A DNA stretch of 64,000 nucleotides from Liolophura sinensis (lineage: Eukaryota; Mollusca; Polyplacophora; Chitonida; Chitonidae), in contig NC_088303.1 of NCBI RefSeq assembly GCF_032854445.1, positions 31,257,501 to 31,321,500 on the forward strand, read 5' to 3'. The position numbers were made by a program, and so were the translations under genes. This document shows positions 13,460 to 25,861 of the stretch, piece after piece (the stretch's first letter is position 1; each line of letters begins with the position of its first letter). The notes beneath the pieces are model-generated. The model did not search any database. It saw nothing but the letters and a program-made list of their open reading frames with translations, and was not told the origin of the DNA.

Positions 13460-13702
13460 TCGTTTATTTATTTATCTGGTTGCTGTTTTACGCCGTACTC
13501 AAGAATATTTTACTTATAGCACGACGGCCAGCATTATGGTGGGAGAAAACTGGGCAGAGCCCGAGAGAAACCTATGACCATCCGCAGGTTGTTGCAGGCC
13601 TTCCCACGTATGGCCGGAGAGGAAGTCGTGCATTATGATTTGGACTTGAACTCACTGCGACCACATTGGTGAGAAGCTTCTGAGACACTGCGCCACGTGG
13701 AC
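13460..13702 (-). mobile_element. SINE family 1, near full length
   Basis: Body from gttttacgccgtactcaaga through cttcccacgtatggccggag, aactcactgcgaccacattg and gagacactgcgccacgtgg. Confidence 0.9.
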
Positions 13703-15410
13703 TGTCTTCAGTTTGTAAAAGATGGATGTATAATAAGGAGGTTATACCTCCACTCTATAGCGATTGCATTTTACAACTGAAACTATACACACTATTGGGC
13801 GTATTCCGCCCATCCTTAAAGTTATTTTCCATGTAAAGAACTGATATCAACATATATAAAGTAACGACATGCGCCAGAAAGCAACGGGAGCGTAGATAGA
13901 TGATAAAGTGACATGACAAGTTACAATATACATGAGTAAACATCCTTCCGTTGAAACAATAAAGCGGGCGGAAAAGTCAGGGCATGTTATGCCTGAATAC
14001 AATTTCGCGCGAGATGTAGTTGTAAGTTTTTGTCTTGTTTCTGAAATTCGAAGTGAGAAGGTTTTATATGTGAGTCATAATGTTTGCGCAGCGAACGGAT
14101 CAAAGTGTAGCAATGCCGGTATCAGTCCCATTTTATATTAGATTGACTGACTGATTGATTAATCGATAATTTGCTTGATTGATCGACTGATCGATATCCA
14201 ACAGTGTACTCAAAAATGTTTTATTGAGTACTGTTATTTATACAATGACAGCTGGTGATATCTGTGGAAGAATCGAGTGGCAGGAGAAAACTACACGTGA
14301 CATTCAGATTTTCATCCGTACAGCGGAGTCAATGTGTATGCCAAATATACTGATGGGATGCAAGATATTCCGATTTGTCGATAATGTTCATTCGAATCAC
14401 GACATTGCGTCGATACATGGGACTACGTATGACGGACGCTTCAGCACCATGGGGTAACTATGCCGTCCATTGGAGCCAAACGTCCCAAAGCGTGAGTCCC
14501 TAAGTTCCAGTCATTTCACCATGTCCATGTAATGAGCCATCACGAGGTCCAAACTTGTTCACTCCAATCACAATATTATTTATGAGATTCAGGTTGACAT
14601 TTTGTCGAAGCACGTCCTGGTCGTGACATTTCAATGCACATAGTTACTGTTTCTCACTTAATCGATGGTATAATATTTATCTCTTTCAGGATTAAAACGG
14701 CGCACATGTTGTCCCGGACTGTGCTAACATTGCCCACACGGCGTCACTCTCCCACCTGCATGAAGCGACTTGTTTGTGGGAATAACAGTCTGCCCATTGA
14801 TCAATGCTCAAATTGTCCGCCTACAACACCGTCGCCACAGGTTGTGAGTTGACACTAACCAACTCTGTCTTAGAAATGACTATAAAGGAACAGAGCAAAA
14901 CAAAACTGAAAAAACCCACCAATACAGTGAATAACAATTCCTAGGCTATTACAATGATCTACTCTCGCGGTTGGAAATTATTATTAAAAACAGAGTATAT
15001 ATTTTCTGCTAAAATTTTGTGATTATTAACTATACCGCTTGCCCTGAAAATCTCTCTGGAGAGTCGTTTTCTGTTCCTACACGTGCAACACACGCAGTCT
15101 AGAAAGTTTGCTCGCAATCATATACCTAGCCCATAGCAACTGATGCTAATATAGAATATCAATACAGATATGAATTTCACAAGATATCAACACCTGAAAG
15201 CAAACGATTAATATCACTATTTATATGATTTCAATTACGTTTTGGTTGTGGCTTTATCTATGCATAGCATGTATTGCAGGTATAGATTACCAACTGTTTA
15301 TACACCAGGCATGGTGTATGCATAAACTAGTGCGACGGATCTTACAAGCAGTCATGAATAGGGCTTACATCATCCATACCTGTGGACATAACATCTATTC
15401 TTTAAAGGAA
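13703..15410. other. no recognisable gene
   Basis: Several 60-77 codon frames without recognisable domains or splice context. Confidence 0.5.
14143..14205. repeat. GATT/GACT-rich imperfect simple repeat
   Basis: gattgactgactgattgatt and related units with several gatcgat palindromes. Confidence 0.7.
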
Positions 15411-15466
15411 AATATTATTGAGTACAGCGTAAAACGCCAATCAAGTAAATAAATAAATAAAAAAAA
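15411..15466 (+). mobile_element. SINE family 1 tail remnant
   Basis: Only the 3' end is left (attgagtacagcgtaaaacg, then aataaataaata). The 15483 element inserted immediately downstream of this older tail. Confidence 0.75.
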
Positions 15467-15482
15467 ATCTTCAATACAAAAG

Positions 15483-15737
15483 AGGGGCCTTCGTGGCTCG
15501 GTAAGTTAGCACGCCAGCGCAGCGAAATGACCCAGGAGCCTCTCACCAATGCGGTAGCTGTGAGTGCTGGCTTCTTCTCCGGCCGAACGTGGGAAGGTCA
15601 TCAACCTTCGGATGGTCGTGGGTTTCCACCGGGCTCTGCCCGGTATCCTCCCACCATAATGATGGCGGCCGTCATATAAGTGAAATATTATCGAGTACGG
15701 CGTAAAGCACCAGTCAAATAAATAAATAAATAAATAA
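15483..15737 (+). mobile_element. full-length SINE, family 1, with TSD
   Basis: tRNA-like head (ggggccttcgtggctcggta, as in the A box of the family), then the body (tttccaccgggctctgcccg, cctcccaccataatgatggc), ending gagtacggcgtaaagcacca and (AAAT)n. A 16-bp target-site duplication with one mismatch, atcttcaatacaaaag / atcttccatacaaaag, lies at 15467-15482 and 15738-15753. Confidence 0.95.
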
Positions 15738-16017
15738 ATCTTCCATACAAAAGCGATACACAATCGTCGCTGATTGGCTGTAGAGTGAAGAAAAAAGTAC
15801 GACTAGCTCAAGTTGAAATTTAGGTGTACACTATGCATTTATTCACGTGTGAACCAGGCTTTAATTCAGGAATTCATGAACTGTCAGGCAATCAGCGTCG
15901 ATTGTGTATCTTAATTATAGATGAAAAAAAAACACCACCCCAAAGCAATCCTCGCTTTGCAAGCTTGTTTGTAACTCAATTCGGATTCTTAGATAAACAC
16001 GATATTGGCACCGTATC

Positions 16018-16178
16018 GAAGGGGATATCCGCCAAAACTGTATGCGTGTAACTTTGAACGTTGCAAGTTCTACACTAACACTGTAAGTCTCCCGCTTCTG
16101 CTATGTGTCTACCGACATTCAGCTATGTGGCTACCGAAATGTGGGTATGGTATGTAATCTGAACATTGCAAATTGCAA
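16018..16178 (+). repeat. inverted repeat, left arm
   Basis: The reverse complement matches 17408-17548. The outer 75 bases are about 93 percent identical, starting ggatatccgccaaaactgta. The inner part is weaker and has about 22 extra bases relative to the right arm. The arms are about 1.2 kb apart. Confidence 0.9.
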
Positions 16179-16564
16179 GGGCGTAGTGTGGATCTTCACG
16201 CTCTATCTATCACAGTCTATTGGCGAGGGTTCAGGGGCCGCCTAGGCCCGGGAAGCTCCGGGATATCAGATTGCTGGAGAGAGAATCTGAGTGATTTTGT
16301 GTGTACACATTGGTTTTCACAAGCGCGGTACGATTCAAGAGAGGTAATTCTGTAAAAGACCCCGTCTTCCACCGGGAACAATATGGAATGGTTCACATAA
16401 CAGAACATGTCTAAACAGGCCTATACACTATTTAGTAAACTGGTACGAAATTGAAATATTGGTCTGTATAGGCTACAGCAAATATCTGTGGAATGAATGT
16501 TAATAGCTAGGTAAGAAATACAGGCTAAAATATTTTTTTTCGTCGAGTGGAACATTTCATTCCT

Positions 16565-16662
16565 CGCGCGTTCCGTCCGTACTCAAGAATATTTCATTTT
16601 TACGACGGCGGCCAGCATTATGGTGGGATGAAATCTGCCCGGAGAAACCCACGACAATCCGC
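16565..16662 (-). mobile_element. SINE family 1 fragment inside the inverted-repeat spacer
   Basis: cgtactcaagaatatttcat, ggcggccagcattatggtgg, acccacgacaatccgca; lies between the arms at 16018 and 17548. Confidence 0.8.
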
Positions 16663-17407
16663 ATTCATCGTATTTCACACGTTTGAACTATGTGACGCAA
16701 TGACGTCCAAAATCATTTCCATGAAAAGAAATCTCCTTAAGAAACTCATTTCACACAGTCGCAAAACCATATGTAGTATCGCCAGTAGAACCATAGGCCT
16801 TACTGTAATGATGTCGTCTACTGATGGAGTACTACTAACAGTTCGTGTTTAGAATATTTACGGTAAACATGCTCTGATTTTTCTACGTCACTGACCCATT
16901 TTATTAATGACGCCGGAACTAGCATCACCGCGACGGAACTGGTTTCGCTGTGAGCGTTCGGTTTATGCGTATTTTAGAAACATCTTACTCTACTTAGTGA
17001 TATTTTGATATATTTGGCCTATACAAATTTCACATCGACTGAGGTATAAAAAAAAACATAACCACCCTGGCTACGCTGAAATGATTTAAGATCAGTGATC
17101 GCACCGGAACTGGCGACGTTACAGTAGTAACTCATCCGTGATTGACGTCTTATTATCTTAACAACAACAACGACAACTGAACAGTTTGCCGTAAAGTGGA
17201 ATGTACTTCCAGGATTGGGAGCGACTATTATTTTTTCGTCTAGTTGATTACAGCGCCCTCTGTTGTCATAATGGGACATCGCCACAGCTGAGAGCAGTGT
17301 TGTCAGACGTTTATGTGGCTAACAGCGTTACTGGCACATGCGTCTCATCCATAGCCAGAACTGCAATGGTAGAAACAAATGCACGCCATCGAAAGACAGA
17401 ACCTGCG

Positions 17408-17548
17408 GCATCACAATTTACAATGTTCATATTACATACCTTACCCACATTTCGGTAGACACATAGAAGAAGCTGCAGACTTACAGTGTAAGTGTAGAAC
17501 TTGCAACGTTCAAAGTTACACGCATACGGTTTTGGCGGATATTCCCTT
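17408..17548 (-). repeat. inverted repeat, right arm
   Basis: Partner of 16018-16178. The outer end is tttggcggatattccc. No clear target-site duplication flanks the pair, so a terminal-inverted-repeat transposon is possible but not shown. Confidence 0.9.
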
Positions 17549-18589
17549 CCATAGGACTGTTCTTGGAGTGGGATTTTACACGTCTATTTTTACCGCTCAG
17601 CAACAAATGCTAATCATTGTTGGTGCTAACATATAATCTTGAAATTCTCCCATGATGAATTGCTCTGAAATAGTTTGGTGTTACACTCCATAGATCCGTT
17701 AATCTATTCTACAAAGAAGAAAGCAATAAAACTAGACCAGTGTAATACAAAAATCACCCATTGTAGCTGAACCCTCAGGGTAATAAGTGTTAGCACCGAA
17801 GCAACCAATTCCTCAAATTTCATTGTTCGATACATTTAATTATAAACAATGGGCACCATCACATAATATTTTCAGAACATCGGAGTCCGCCAAATGACCA
17901 AAGTAATTAAATGTACAATGGTTCATGTGTGAGCCAAACCTCAGTTGGTGATACTGACGATCGGCTTCGATCAGCTATTAGAAAGACATTCGACAGTCAG
18001 TCGAATAAGGCCGTACTTTCAGCGACTGACCGTATATGGCTTACACGAGCCACAACCCAGGTGGTCTTACATCAGTAAATGGATACCCTGAACAGCAAAG
18101 TCAATAACCCCAGAGTGGTTATTAAAGCTTACCACGACCATCAAGCGGGCTAAATTTAAGAGGCAATTCTGACATCTATAAATGTTCGCACCGACCTTTA
18201 ATCCTTGAGGTGACGTGGGTCCAAATCGTCTCCTAAATCAGTTATAAGATTTATCTTACGTATTACATACAATGAATGATGTCCTGAACTGCTGAAGAAG
18301 TCGAGTATATTCTGAGTGCCGTCGTATGGCTGATATTCTGTACAGTATTAACGCAGAAATGGAACTTTACCCATAGACAAAGCTCGGTGATTAATTCTCT
18401 GTCCTAGGGCAACGACACAACGATGAAGTCTGTCTGTGGTGTGCTTTATTTGAAACTGGTTACGCAGGCAACATCAGAAGTGATAAATAGTGATGTTTGT
18501 ATGACCTTACAACCGGCGAGGGGCGAAATGAACCTTATTTGTCAATATGGCAGGTACCATATAATGTTTACAGTAGGGATGACCAATAT

Positions 18590-18712
18590 GCACCCTGCGG
18601 ACGGCCGTGGGGTACCTCAGGATCTGTCAGCTTTCCTCCCACCATAATGCTGTCGTATAAGTGAAATATTCTTGGGCACCGTCGTAAAACATCAATCAAA
18701 TAAAAAAAATTA
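18590..18712 (+). mobile_element. SINE family 1, 3' part
   Basis: cggacggccgtggggtacct, tttcctcccaccataatgct, gtataagtgaaatattcttg, then catcaatcaaataaaa. Confidence 0.82.
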
Positions 18713-20488
18713 CCAATTTGGAACAATCAGATTGATAACTGATAGTTGTAATTCAGCAGGTTGTTCAAAAGCGTATCTAGAGTTAAATAAACCTTACATG
18801 TCTGAGTAAATGTGGAGGTCATCGTTGCCCATGACCACGCCTAACGATATGTTTTATAGCTTCTAGCATCTGTGTTAGTTAAGAAAATAGATGACAGTAC
18901 CTAACAAGTGATATGAAATCCAAATACAGTTTGATAACATACATCAAACTTTAAATTGAATGAATGAATGAACCACGGCCAGTCCGAAACTGGCCTAACG
19001 CCACATCTGCAATATTTCAGCCATATCGTGGCAAGGACTTTAAATCGAGGCATACCAGGAAATCTCTATACCAGTGTTCTACTCCATGTTTGTACCATAC
19101 AAATCCACAGATTCAATTTCGTTCCAATTACAACTGCACATGCAAAGGAGACAGAGAAGACAGAAAGGAACTCATTTTATGAAAGCGGTGTGAAAACTAA
19201 ATTATTTCCTTTAAAATACATACTCTTAATTATATCCTAATTAAATATCACCGAGATGCAAATAACACGATAATGCGATTTCCGATATATCATTCGCACT
19301 GAATTATATACGGTATAGTGATATATGACCCGGGTACTGCATGATTTGTTAATTCCGTACGTCAGGTTTTCACTTCCCACCCCCAAGTCTGTCCGACTTC
19401 CAAGCCTTAATGGATTTAGACAGGTAGCATTATATTTATTATAGGTGATCAAAAACTCCATTCCGAAAGCGGCTTTGCTGAAAATAACCGACACAAAACT
19501 TGTTCGACTCATGTCACTGACTACCCTGCAGCAACGTGACGTTAGACTTTTACTTGACAAAATAACTTGCTCAGGAATACTGCCTATTTACGTTCAAATG
19601 GAGGAGAAACGTTTCAATCATGAACTAATTCTGGCCATGGTTGTGTCATTTGCTGCTCATCCCTGCCTTTGCAATGCCGATTCCTGTACCAGCTGCAAAC
19701 GTTTTATTTGTATATTGCAAAAAGAACAATGGTTAATTTGGCTTGGAACTTAGTCGCCATTGCGCTGGATGGAAAAAGTATCTCATTCCATGAAGAGCAA
19801 ATGCTGAAAGAAAATGCATATGAAGCAAATTTAGTACGCAAAAAACACGACCCCCTGCTAGCCCAGGTCTTGTGGGATTTGATTGTTTTATTTGTATACT
19901 TAAGACTGTCAATATCAGAAGGAATGTGACTCCTATTTTATGTTAGAAAATTGGTCTTGTAAAAGAAAAGGTCCAGTAGTTTCCGTATGAGATAGATAAA
20001 ACTGAAGTTTTCCACCGTTATCTCTTTATACACAATAACCACTAAGGACGGGAGTTGGGGTAGGGGGATCAGTGGGGGGCAGGCTATCATTTATCAAGAC
20101 GGATTGCGGATACAGTGTGTGATGGGAACAAGCTATCTGACCCTATGACTATTCTACTGAGCACTGATCCCTTCTATGTGACGCCAGGAGTATGCATGAA
20201 TGTAAAATACAGAAGCCTCGTCGGGGGAGGAGGATTGACAAATCTGTTAACATCAATCAGTTCCCGAATCTGTATTGACTGAGACGATAGATGACCGAGA
20301 CGACTAAAGAGACAGAAATGTTAGCTTTATCTGCAAACGGATTGCACACGGATAAAATGTCAAACAAGATTCACAAATCCAAACCTTTCCAGCAAAGAAG
20401 TTAGCCCAATCCTTCACTTCATGTCCGTCAACCGATCCCATCAATGGTTTGCGAGAAGTGAATGATTTGCCATTTACAAAACAAACGA

Positions 20489-20489
<1 letters not shown>

Positions 20490-20522
<33 letters not shown>
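20490..20522. repeat. (AAT)n microsatellite
   Basis: About ten ATA/AAT units. Confidence 0.95.
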
Positions 20523-20523
<1 letters not shown>

Positions 20524-20984
20524 CCATGTGTGTTTTTGTGCTTATATTAAATATGAGAACATTTCATGTTTTCTAACATTGAAGCTTGGTGTGCTTCTTG
20601 TTGGCAGTGAATGAGAAAGGTCAACAGTGCACATCATGAAGTATGTTAGAATGACATTGGCAACAGTTGGACGCAATGTGCGGTGTACCTCACGCGTCAC
20701 TACATCATGAGGAACAGGTGGTTGTCTGAGTATTGTGGTCCGGAGTCGGGGCGGGCTTATCTTGGTTTTCAGCCATCCCAGTCAACGGCTCTGACACAGC
20801 CATGTGCAAGCTGTGGCACAAGTTAACACAGATATGTAAATATGTATATAGCTAGAACCCGCAAGGTTGTGTGAATACATATTCATATACGTACATACGT
20901 ATAACAACAATGTATTTCATTAAGACATTCCTCACTGAGCAGAAAAAGTTTGTCAGGTAATTGCCAAAGGTTGGTGGTTTTGTC

Positions 20985-21066
20985 CAGGGCAATCCAGTTT
21001 CCTCTGCCCATATACCTGACCGCCGTCATATAATGAGCGTTTAACACCAAATCTGATAATCAAATA
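20985..21066 (+). mobile_element. SINE family 1, degraded 3' end
   Basis: ccgccgtcatataatgagcg and tttaacaccaaatctg followed by ataatcaaata resemble the family 3' end; weak. Confidence 0.45.
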
Positions 21067-21307
21067 GACATGGAGAACACTTAACAATTCTCTAACATGA
21101 CACGTGCCAGTTGGCCACAGTTGTTCATCTATACCCTCGCTGGTTTCTGTTTTATTGTAACGTTAATATTTATGTCATATTCGGACATATTCCTCCAATT
21201 TATTATTCGTCAATAGTCATGGAGAAACGGGATATATTGCATCTTGTTACTTTGTGCACAGAGATACAAACTAAAGCGGGTAACAGCCACTGCATTTGTT
21301 CCTTTGG

Positions 21308-21395
21308 TAATTTATTTATTTATTTCTTGGATGTTTTATACCGTACTCAAGAATATTTCACTTATACATCAACGGCATTCATAAAATTAATTAAA
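21308..21395 (-). mobile_element. SINE family 1, 3' end only
   Basis: (TTTA)n, accgtactcaagaatatttc, acttatacatcaacggc. Confidence 0.78.
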
Positions 21396-21952
21396 ATGCG
21401 TGGAAAACCTGTTTAGACAAGAACACTAGTTATATATGACGGATTCAAACGATGTGTTCAATAAAGTAACTGACTATGTAAAAAGATGCACATTTTATTT
21501 CATAGGATTGTTATTGACATGCTATATTTCGCAGCTGTTGTCAAATGACCACCCTGTTAGCGTTACCGAGGTCAACGGTTTCACAAGAAGGTTGCCCTTA
21601 AAAAGCACTGGTTAAATAGCACGTCAGTGTAGGGAATTTAAACAAAACGCTCTACCGACATCGGTCTTATGACTCTCAATTATATTTTGCCTATTTTAGC
21701 AACAAACAACAGTGATACTAATACAATGCTCACGTAATTGTAACAGTCCATCGGCTGAACTAATGTTATAAAATGATATAAATCCGCATGAGGCATGCAG
21801 TAGTTTCTGTCTTAGAAAATCATAGTTACAAGAGGTGAGAGAATATGATATAAAACCCGTATGTGGTACTTGTGGCGTTCTTGTTGCTACGTACCTTCAC
21901 GATTGTTATAATGTTTACCTGAGAAGGTGATATGTAACGATCGCCTTTTTTT

Positions 21953-22404
21953 ATGGACGCCAATGTGTCACTATAGTTATGTTATGTGGTGAACGTTAGT
22001 GTGTCATTACAGTTATGTTACTTGGTGGACACCAATGTGTCACTGTACTTATGTTACTTGGTGGACACCAATGTGTCATTACAGTTGTGTTACTTGATGG
22101 ACGCCAGTGTGTCACTATAGTCATGTTACTTGGTGGACGCCAATGTGTCACTATAGTCATGTTACTTGGTGGACGCCAATGTGTCATTACAGTTATGTTA
22201 CTTGGTGGACGAAAATGTGTCACTATAGTTATGTTAAGTGGTAGACGCCAATGTGTCACTATAGTTATGTTACGTTGTCGACGCCAGTGTGTCAAAATGT
22301 ATATGTGTAGCGACACCAGTCTCAACTGGAATATGCAAATGTGTCACGATAACTACTTTATATAGTAAAGGTCAGTGTGTCACGATAATTGCACTAATTG
22401 GTGA
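21953..22404. repeat. 36-bp minisatellite, about 12 units
   Basis: Unit of the type acttggtggacgccaatgtg followed by tcactatagttatgtt, diverging towards both ends. The 36-bp period is a multiple of three, so both strands stay open. The plus strand gives 12-residue repeats (LLGGRQCVTIVM type) and the minus strand THWRPPSN-type repeats. No splice or start context suggests a real protein. Confidence 0.93.
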
Positions 22405-24429
22405 GCATCATGAGATCCAACGTTACCAACACAGAAAGGATATATGGATAGATTCATGCATGCACTTGGGAAAAAACTGAACCAGTATTCAACATATCCA
22501 CAAGGTGTTCTGGGCTTATACGAATATTGGAAACAGTTTTATACGATGGCCAATACAGATCGCAAACTGACCGATGAGGGGACAATCAATACTGTATGTA
22601 TATGCCATATCTTGTGTCTGATAAAAAGTCCAGTTTCCAAATCATTCCAAAAAAGATTCAGATCAATCCATGATAGCATTAAATGTCTGAAGCAAATGGA
22701 TTCATATCACGTTTGCTAAATGTACATGATTGTTGGACGATATATCTAAGCCTTCCCATCAACGCTCATATAATGCGTTACAGAAAAATATATTCAAAAT
22801 GAAAATATAATGCAGAATTTCATTGATACGTAACAATATAACATAATAGAAACTGACATAACCACTGTTAAGTAATAAAATGAAGTGCGGCATAAAAGAA
22901 CCAGTAAATAACAGGTGAATGAATTCAAAATGTTAAACACTGACTTACCTGTATTCGCCCAGAGTAGTCCCAGGATGCATGTTAAAGTACCGGCAGTTGG
23001 ATAGGTCGCACCTGTCGTGGCTGACCACATCATTTCAGCCAGGAAGATTCAGCCTGGTCCAGGCTGACAGTTTCAAAACACAACGACTAAGGAAACAGCA
23101 TTCCTTACTTAACACAAAAACTGGGTGCTGTTAATCCGATCCATAGCCGTGAGCTTCATTGGTTGACCAAAGAAGTAAGTCATAGGCTTATGTAAAGAGA
23201 GAGTGTTTCTATATGGGCCCACACTATGGCTTTTTGGCCAAAGGCCGAAGCTGTAAGCTACGGTAGTAAGAAACAATTCCTCCACCTGTAGTAGTAGTTT
23301 TGGCCAACACGAACAATTACTATAATTTTTCAGTCATTTCGTCCCACAGTCTAGTATAACTAAATTAACTCCTAAGGAATTAAGCCAGTCGCAAATGAAG
23401 TCTTGGTACATTGACGGGTTCTATCGTGTGGACGGCTGCTGTCGAGACTCGTGCGCCACAGCAGCACTCAGCACTCTCGTTACCCGTTTCCAAACCACGT
23501 GTGTTTGTTTTCCAGCGGTCCAGACCTGGCGCGTGCGTCGAATGAAATCACAAGGCATAATCATGGGAGCACTTCAGCCGAGCACCTGTCCTTGTGGCAA
23601 TAAGGCGCCCCCTGGTGTCGTGTTAGCACAATGCGGTCTCAATACGTGTTAACGACCCGGACATGTTATAGTCCATGGGCAAAACATTAGCGTTAGAGAA
23701 GGTTGATCTTAGCAGCATATCAAGTTCTAACAGGTAGTGTCGGGTGAACTCAAACTGAGCTATTTTGGCCTACCGCTCAGAATGATATAACTACGGCTGC
23801 ATTTTGTACATTTAACCAGAGATTGTAGCATACTTCACGGTCGTTTGAAAGCGCGGCTGGTTGAACGCGCATTGATAAAGGAATTGAAATCGATAGTATT
23901 TTCAGTATGTTCATGATGATTACCTTGTTCATGATTGTCTCCTATGTAACAGATCTGCTGCGGAGGGCTGCACGGGGATCCACATCTTATACGATCTCGG
24001 CCCTGAAAGATACAATCTGCAATCGATACTTCAAGTGGTTACGTTTTTCTATATCCATGATGAATTCCTAGAGCTTTCCTTCAAAAGTTCCAGTATGAAC
24101 ATTGATTGTTTTCCATGGCGGCGCGTCATGCAAATTTATGCAATAAGCAGAAATCACACCAGCTTGTAAGTGTTGCAAATGCAATAAATAAAGGAAAACG
24201 CTTCAAGAAGAGATTTACGGTGAAGAGATCCTAATGCATGGAATGGACGTTTTTGTACTGACCCTAAGTCTTCCATATTCTGGATGCATGGAACCCATGC
24301 TAATAGGGTCTTAAGAAGTATCAAAAGTAGAGACTAACTTCCCTCTATCCCAGCACAAGACCTCGATTTTACAAAAACAAAAGAAATCCAGAAAATTACC
24401 CATCGCAAGATTATATTAACTATGAGCCA
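22405..24429. other. mostly non-coding; CpG-richer patch at 23390-23660
   Basis: A plus-strand frame at 22444-22719 (91 codons) follows the minisatellite and is unassigned. The GC-richer segment 23390-23660 upstream of the candidate minus-strand exon at 22949-23033 could be promoter-like, by inference. Confidence 0.35.
22949..23033 (-). CDS. candidate first coding exon, signal-peptide-like (unknown gene)
   Basis: ATG ATG start at 23033, 28 codons plus one base, ending at a perfect donor CAG|GTAAGT. The peptide has a hydrophobic core LTCILGLLWA, as in a signal peptide or membrane anchor, but no basic n-region. No downstream exon on the minus strand could be recognised below 22.9 kb. A chance ORF next to a splice consensus is a real alternative. 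Confidence 0.25.
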
Positions 24430-24680
24430 TTTATTTATTATTTAAGTATTTATTTAACAATAGTTTAACGCAGTACTCAAGAATATTTCACTTATACGAT
24501 GGCGGTCAGCATTACAGTGGGAGGAAAATGGTCAGAGCCCAGGGGAAACCCACGGCCATCCGCAGGTGGCTGACAGACCTTCCAGCGTACGGCCGGAGAG
24601 GAAGCCAACATGAACTGGACTTGAACTCACAGCGACCGCATTGGTAAGAGGTTCCTAGGTCATTACGCTACCCAGTATGT
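24430..24680 (-). mobile_element. SINE family 1, near full length
   Basis: cgcagtactcaagaatattt, agggg aaacccacggcc type body, ggccggagaggaagcc, aactcacagcgaccgcattg. Confidence 0.9.
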
Positions 24681-25669
24681 AGACAACTTACGGCCTGTTT
24701 TTGTTTGACGCGTTTGTTAACTAGAACTTACTCTTATCTCAGTGGTGAATACAGCATCCAGATTGTGCTCCTTCGCGGTCGGCCTGTGCAAACTGACACA
24801 CGAAATCGTTCAGGCAATACCGTTATGCGGAAGCTTGTTGGGTACTGCATGCGTACAGAGGATATGCTTCCATCCGAGACTCCGAATGCTCGACTAAGCC
24901 AACACATTAAGAATTATTACCACGTGCGTTACTTGTAGAACATATTTGATAGAATTCTGTAACCATGACACCGTGCTCTGGGCCTATAATGAGCGGTATA
25001 TGATTCAGTAAACCGGCCACCACCTGGGCCATGACCTTTATCGAACCTCACATCAACCAGTTGTAAATTAGCTGAACCTTTAGGCAAAGATCTCTCCAAA
25101 AACGGGGCAGCAAAATACGGTCTTTCCGAGGTGTGTCAGTATCAGTGTAAAGTGGTAATGATAGTCGTAATATTTGCCTTGTTTCTTTAATGACCATTCA
25201 TTAATCATCAACAGTTCATCAGAGTAATTACCGCATTTCCAACACATTTCCATGGCCAGTACCTCGTAGTTACCTGGATGTGATGTAAACCAAGAATTTT
25301 AGATCACTGTACCAACCAGTCACTTCAGGGAAGAGATGTTCGTGAAATTTTGAAATGAGACAAGGAAATTTCCAATCTGACTACTGTCATTTAAGTGGCA
25401 GTACTGGCTGTTACAGTAATAATGTTCCTGGTGTTGCGGCGTATATACAATAGGACATCAGATGGAATGCGTTTCTTCATCCCCATGCGAAAAATAAACT
25501 TCGCCCACAGCAGAATATTATGCAAATTAAGAGAGTGTCATGTATGATATGGCAAATAACAGAACGTCGATTAAAGCCTGATGCAACGAGATTATACCAA
25601 ACAAGAATTTCAAAGACATTGTCGTTATTTGGGATTACACTCTCTGGATATAGCACGGATTCCAATACT
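24681..25669. other. no recognisable gene
   Basis: Short frames only. Confidence 0.5.
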
Positions 25670-25762
25670 AAAACTTGACTCAGACCAATACTAGTTTCGA
25701 ACCAGCGACCTCAGAGCCAGGAGCATAATCGCCAGCACTTTGTGTTAGTCGTTAGAACAATC
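25670..25762 (-). repeat. tRNA-like fragment (old SINE head)
   Basis: The minus strand carries a good B box (GGTTCGAAAC) and a long variable region, but the A box is poor and the acceptor stem does not pair. Not a functional tRNA by eye. Confidence 0.5.
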
Positions 25763-25861
25763 GGTCATAGGGACTCCCACAAAAATACGAAGCAGGTAGA
25801 CTTCACCATGACCATGCATACGGTTGATCAGATGGTCAGAAATGACAAAGGTCTCCTAGGT

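Larger units (their letters stand above)
17549..20984. other. no recognisable gene except SINE remnants
   Basis: Includes plus-strand frames of 102 and 86 codons at 19445-19929, which I cannot assign; an (AAT)n; and a G-rich patch near 20050-20080. Confidence 0.45.

Noticed and set aside
19445-19929. Two overlapping plus-strand frames (102 and 86 codons) as a gene
   Set aside because: No domain, no splice logic, no start context beyond an ATG.
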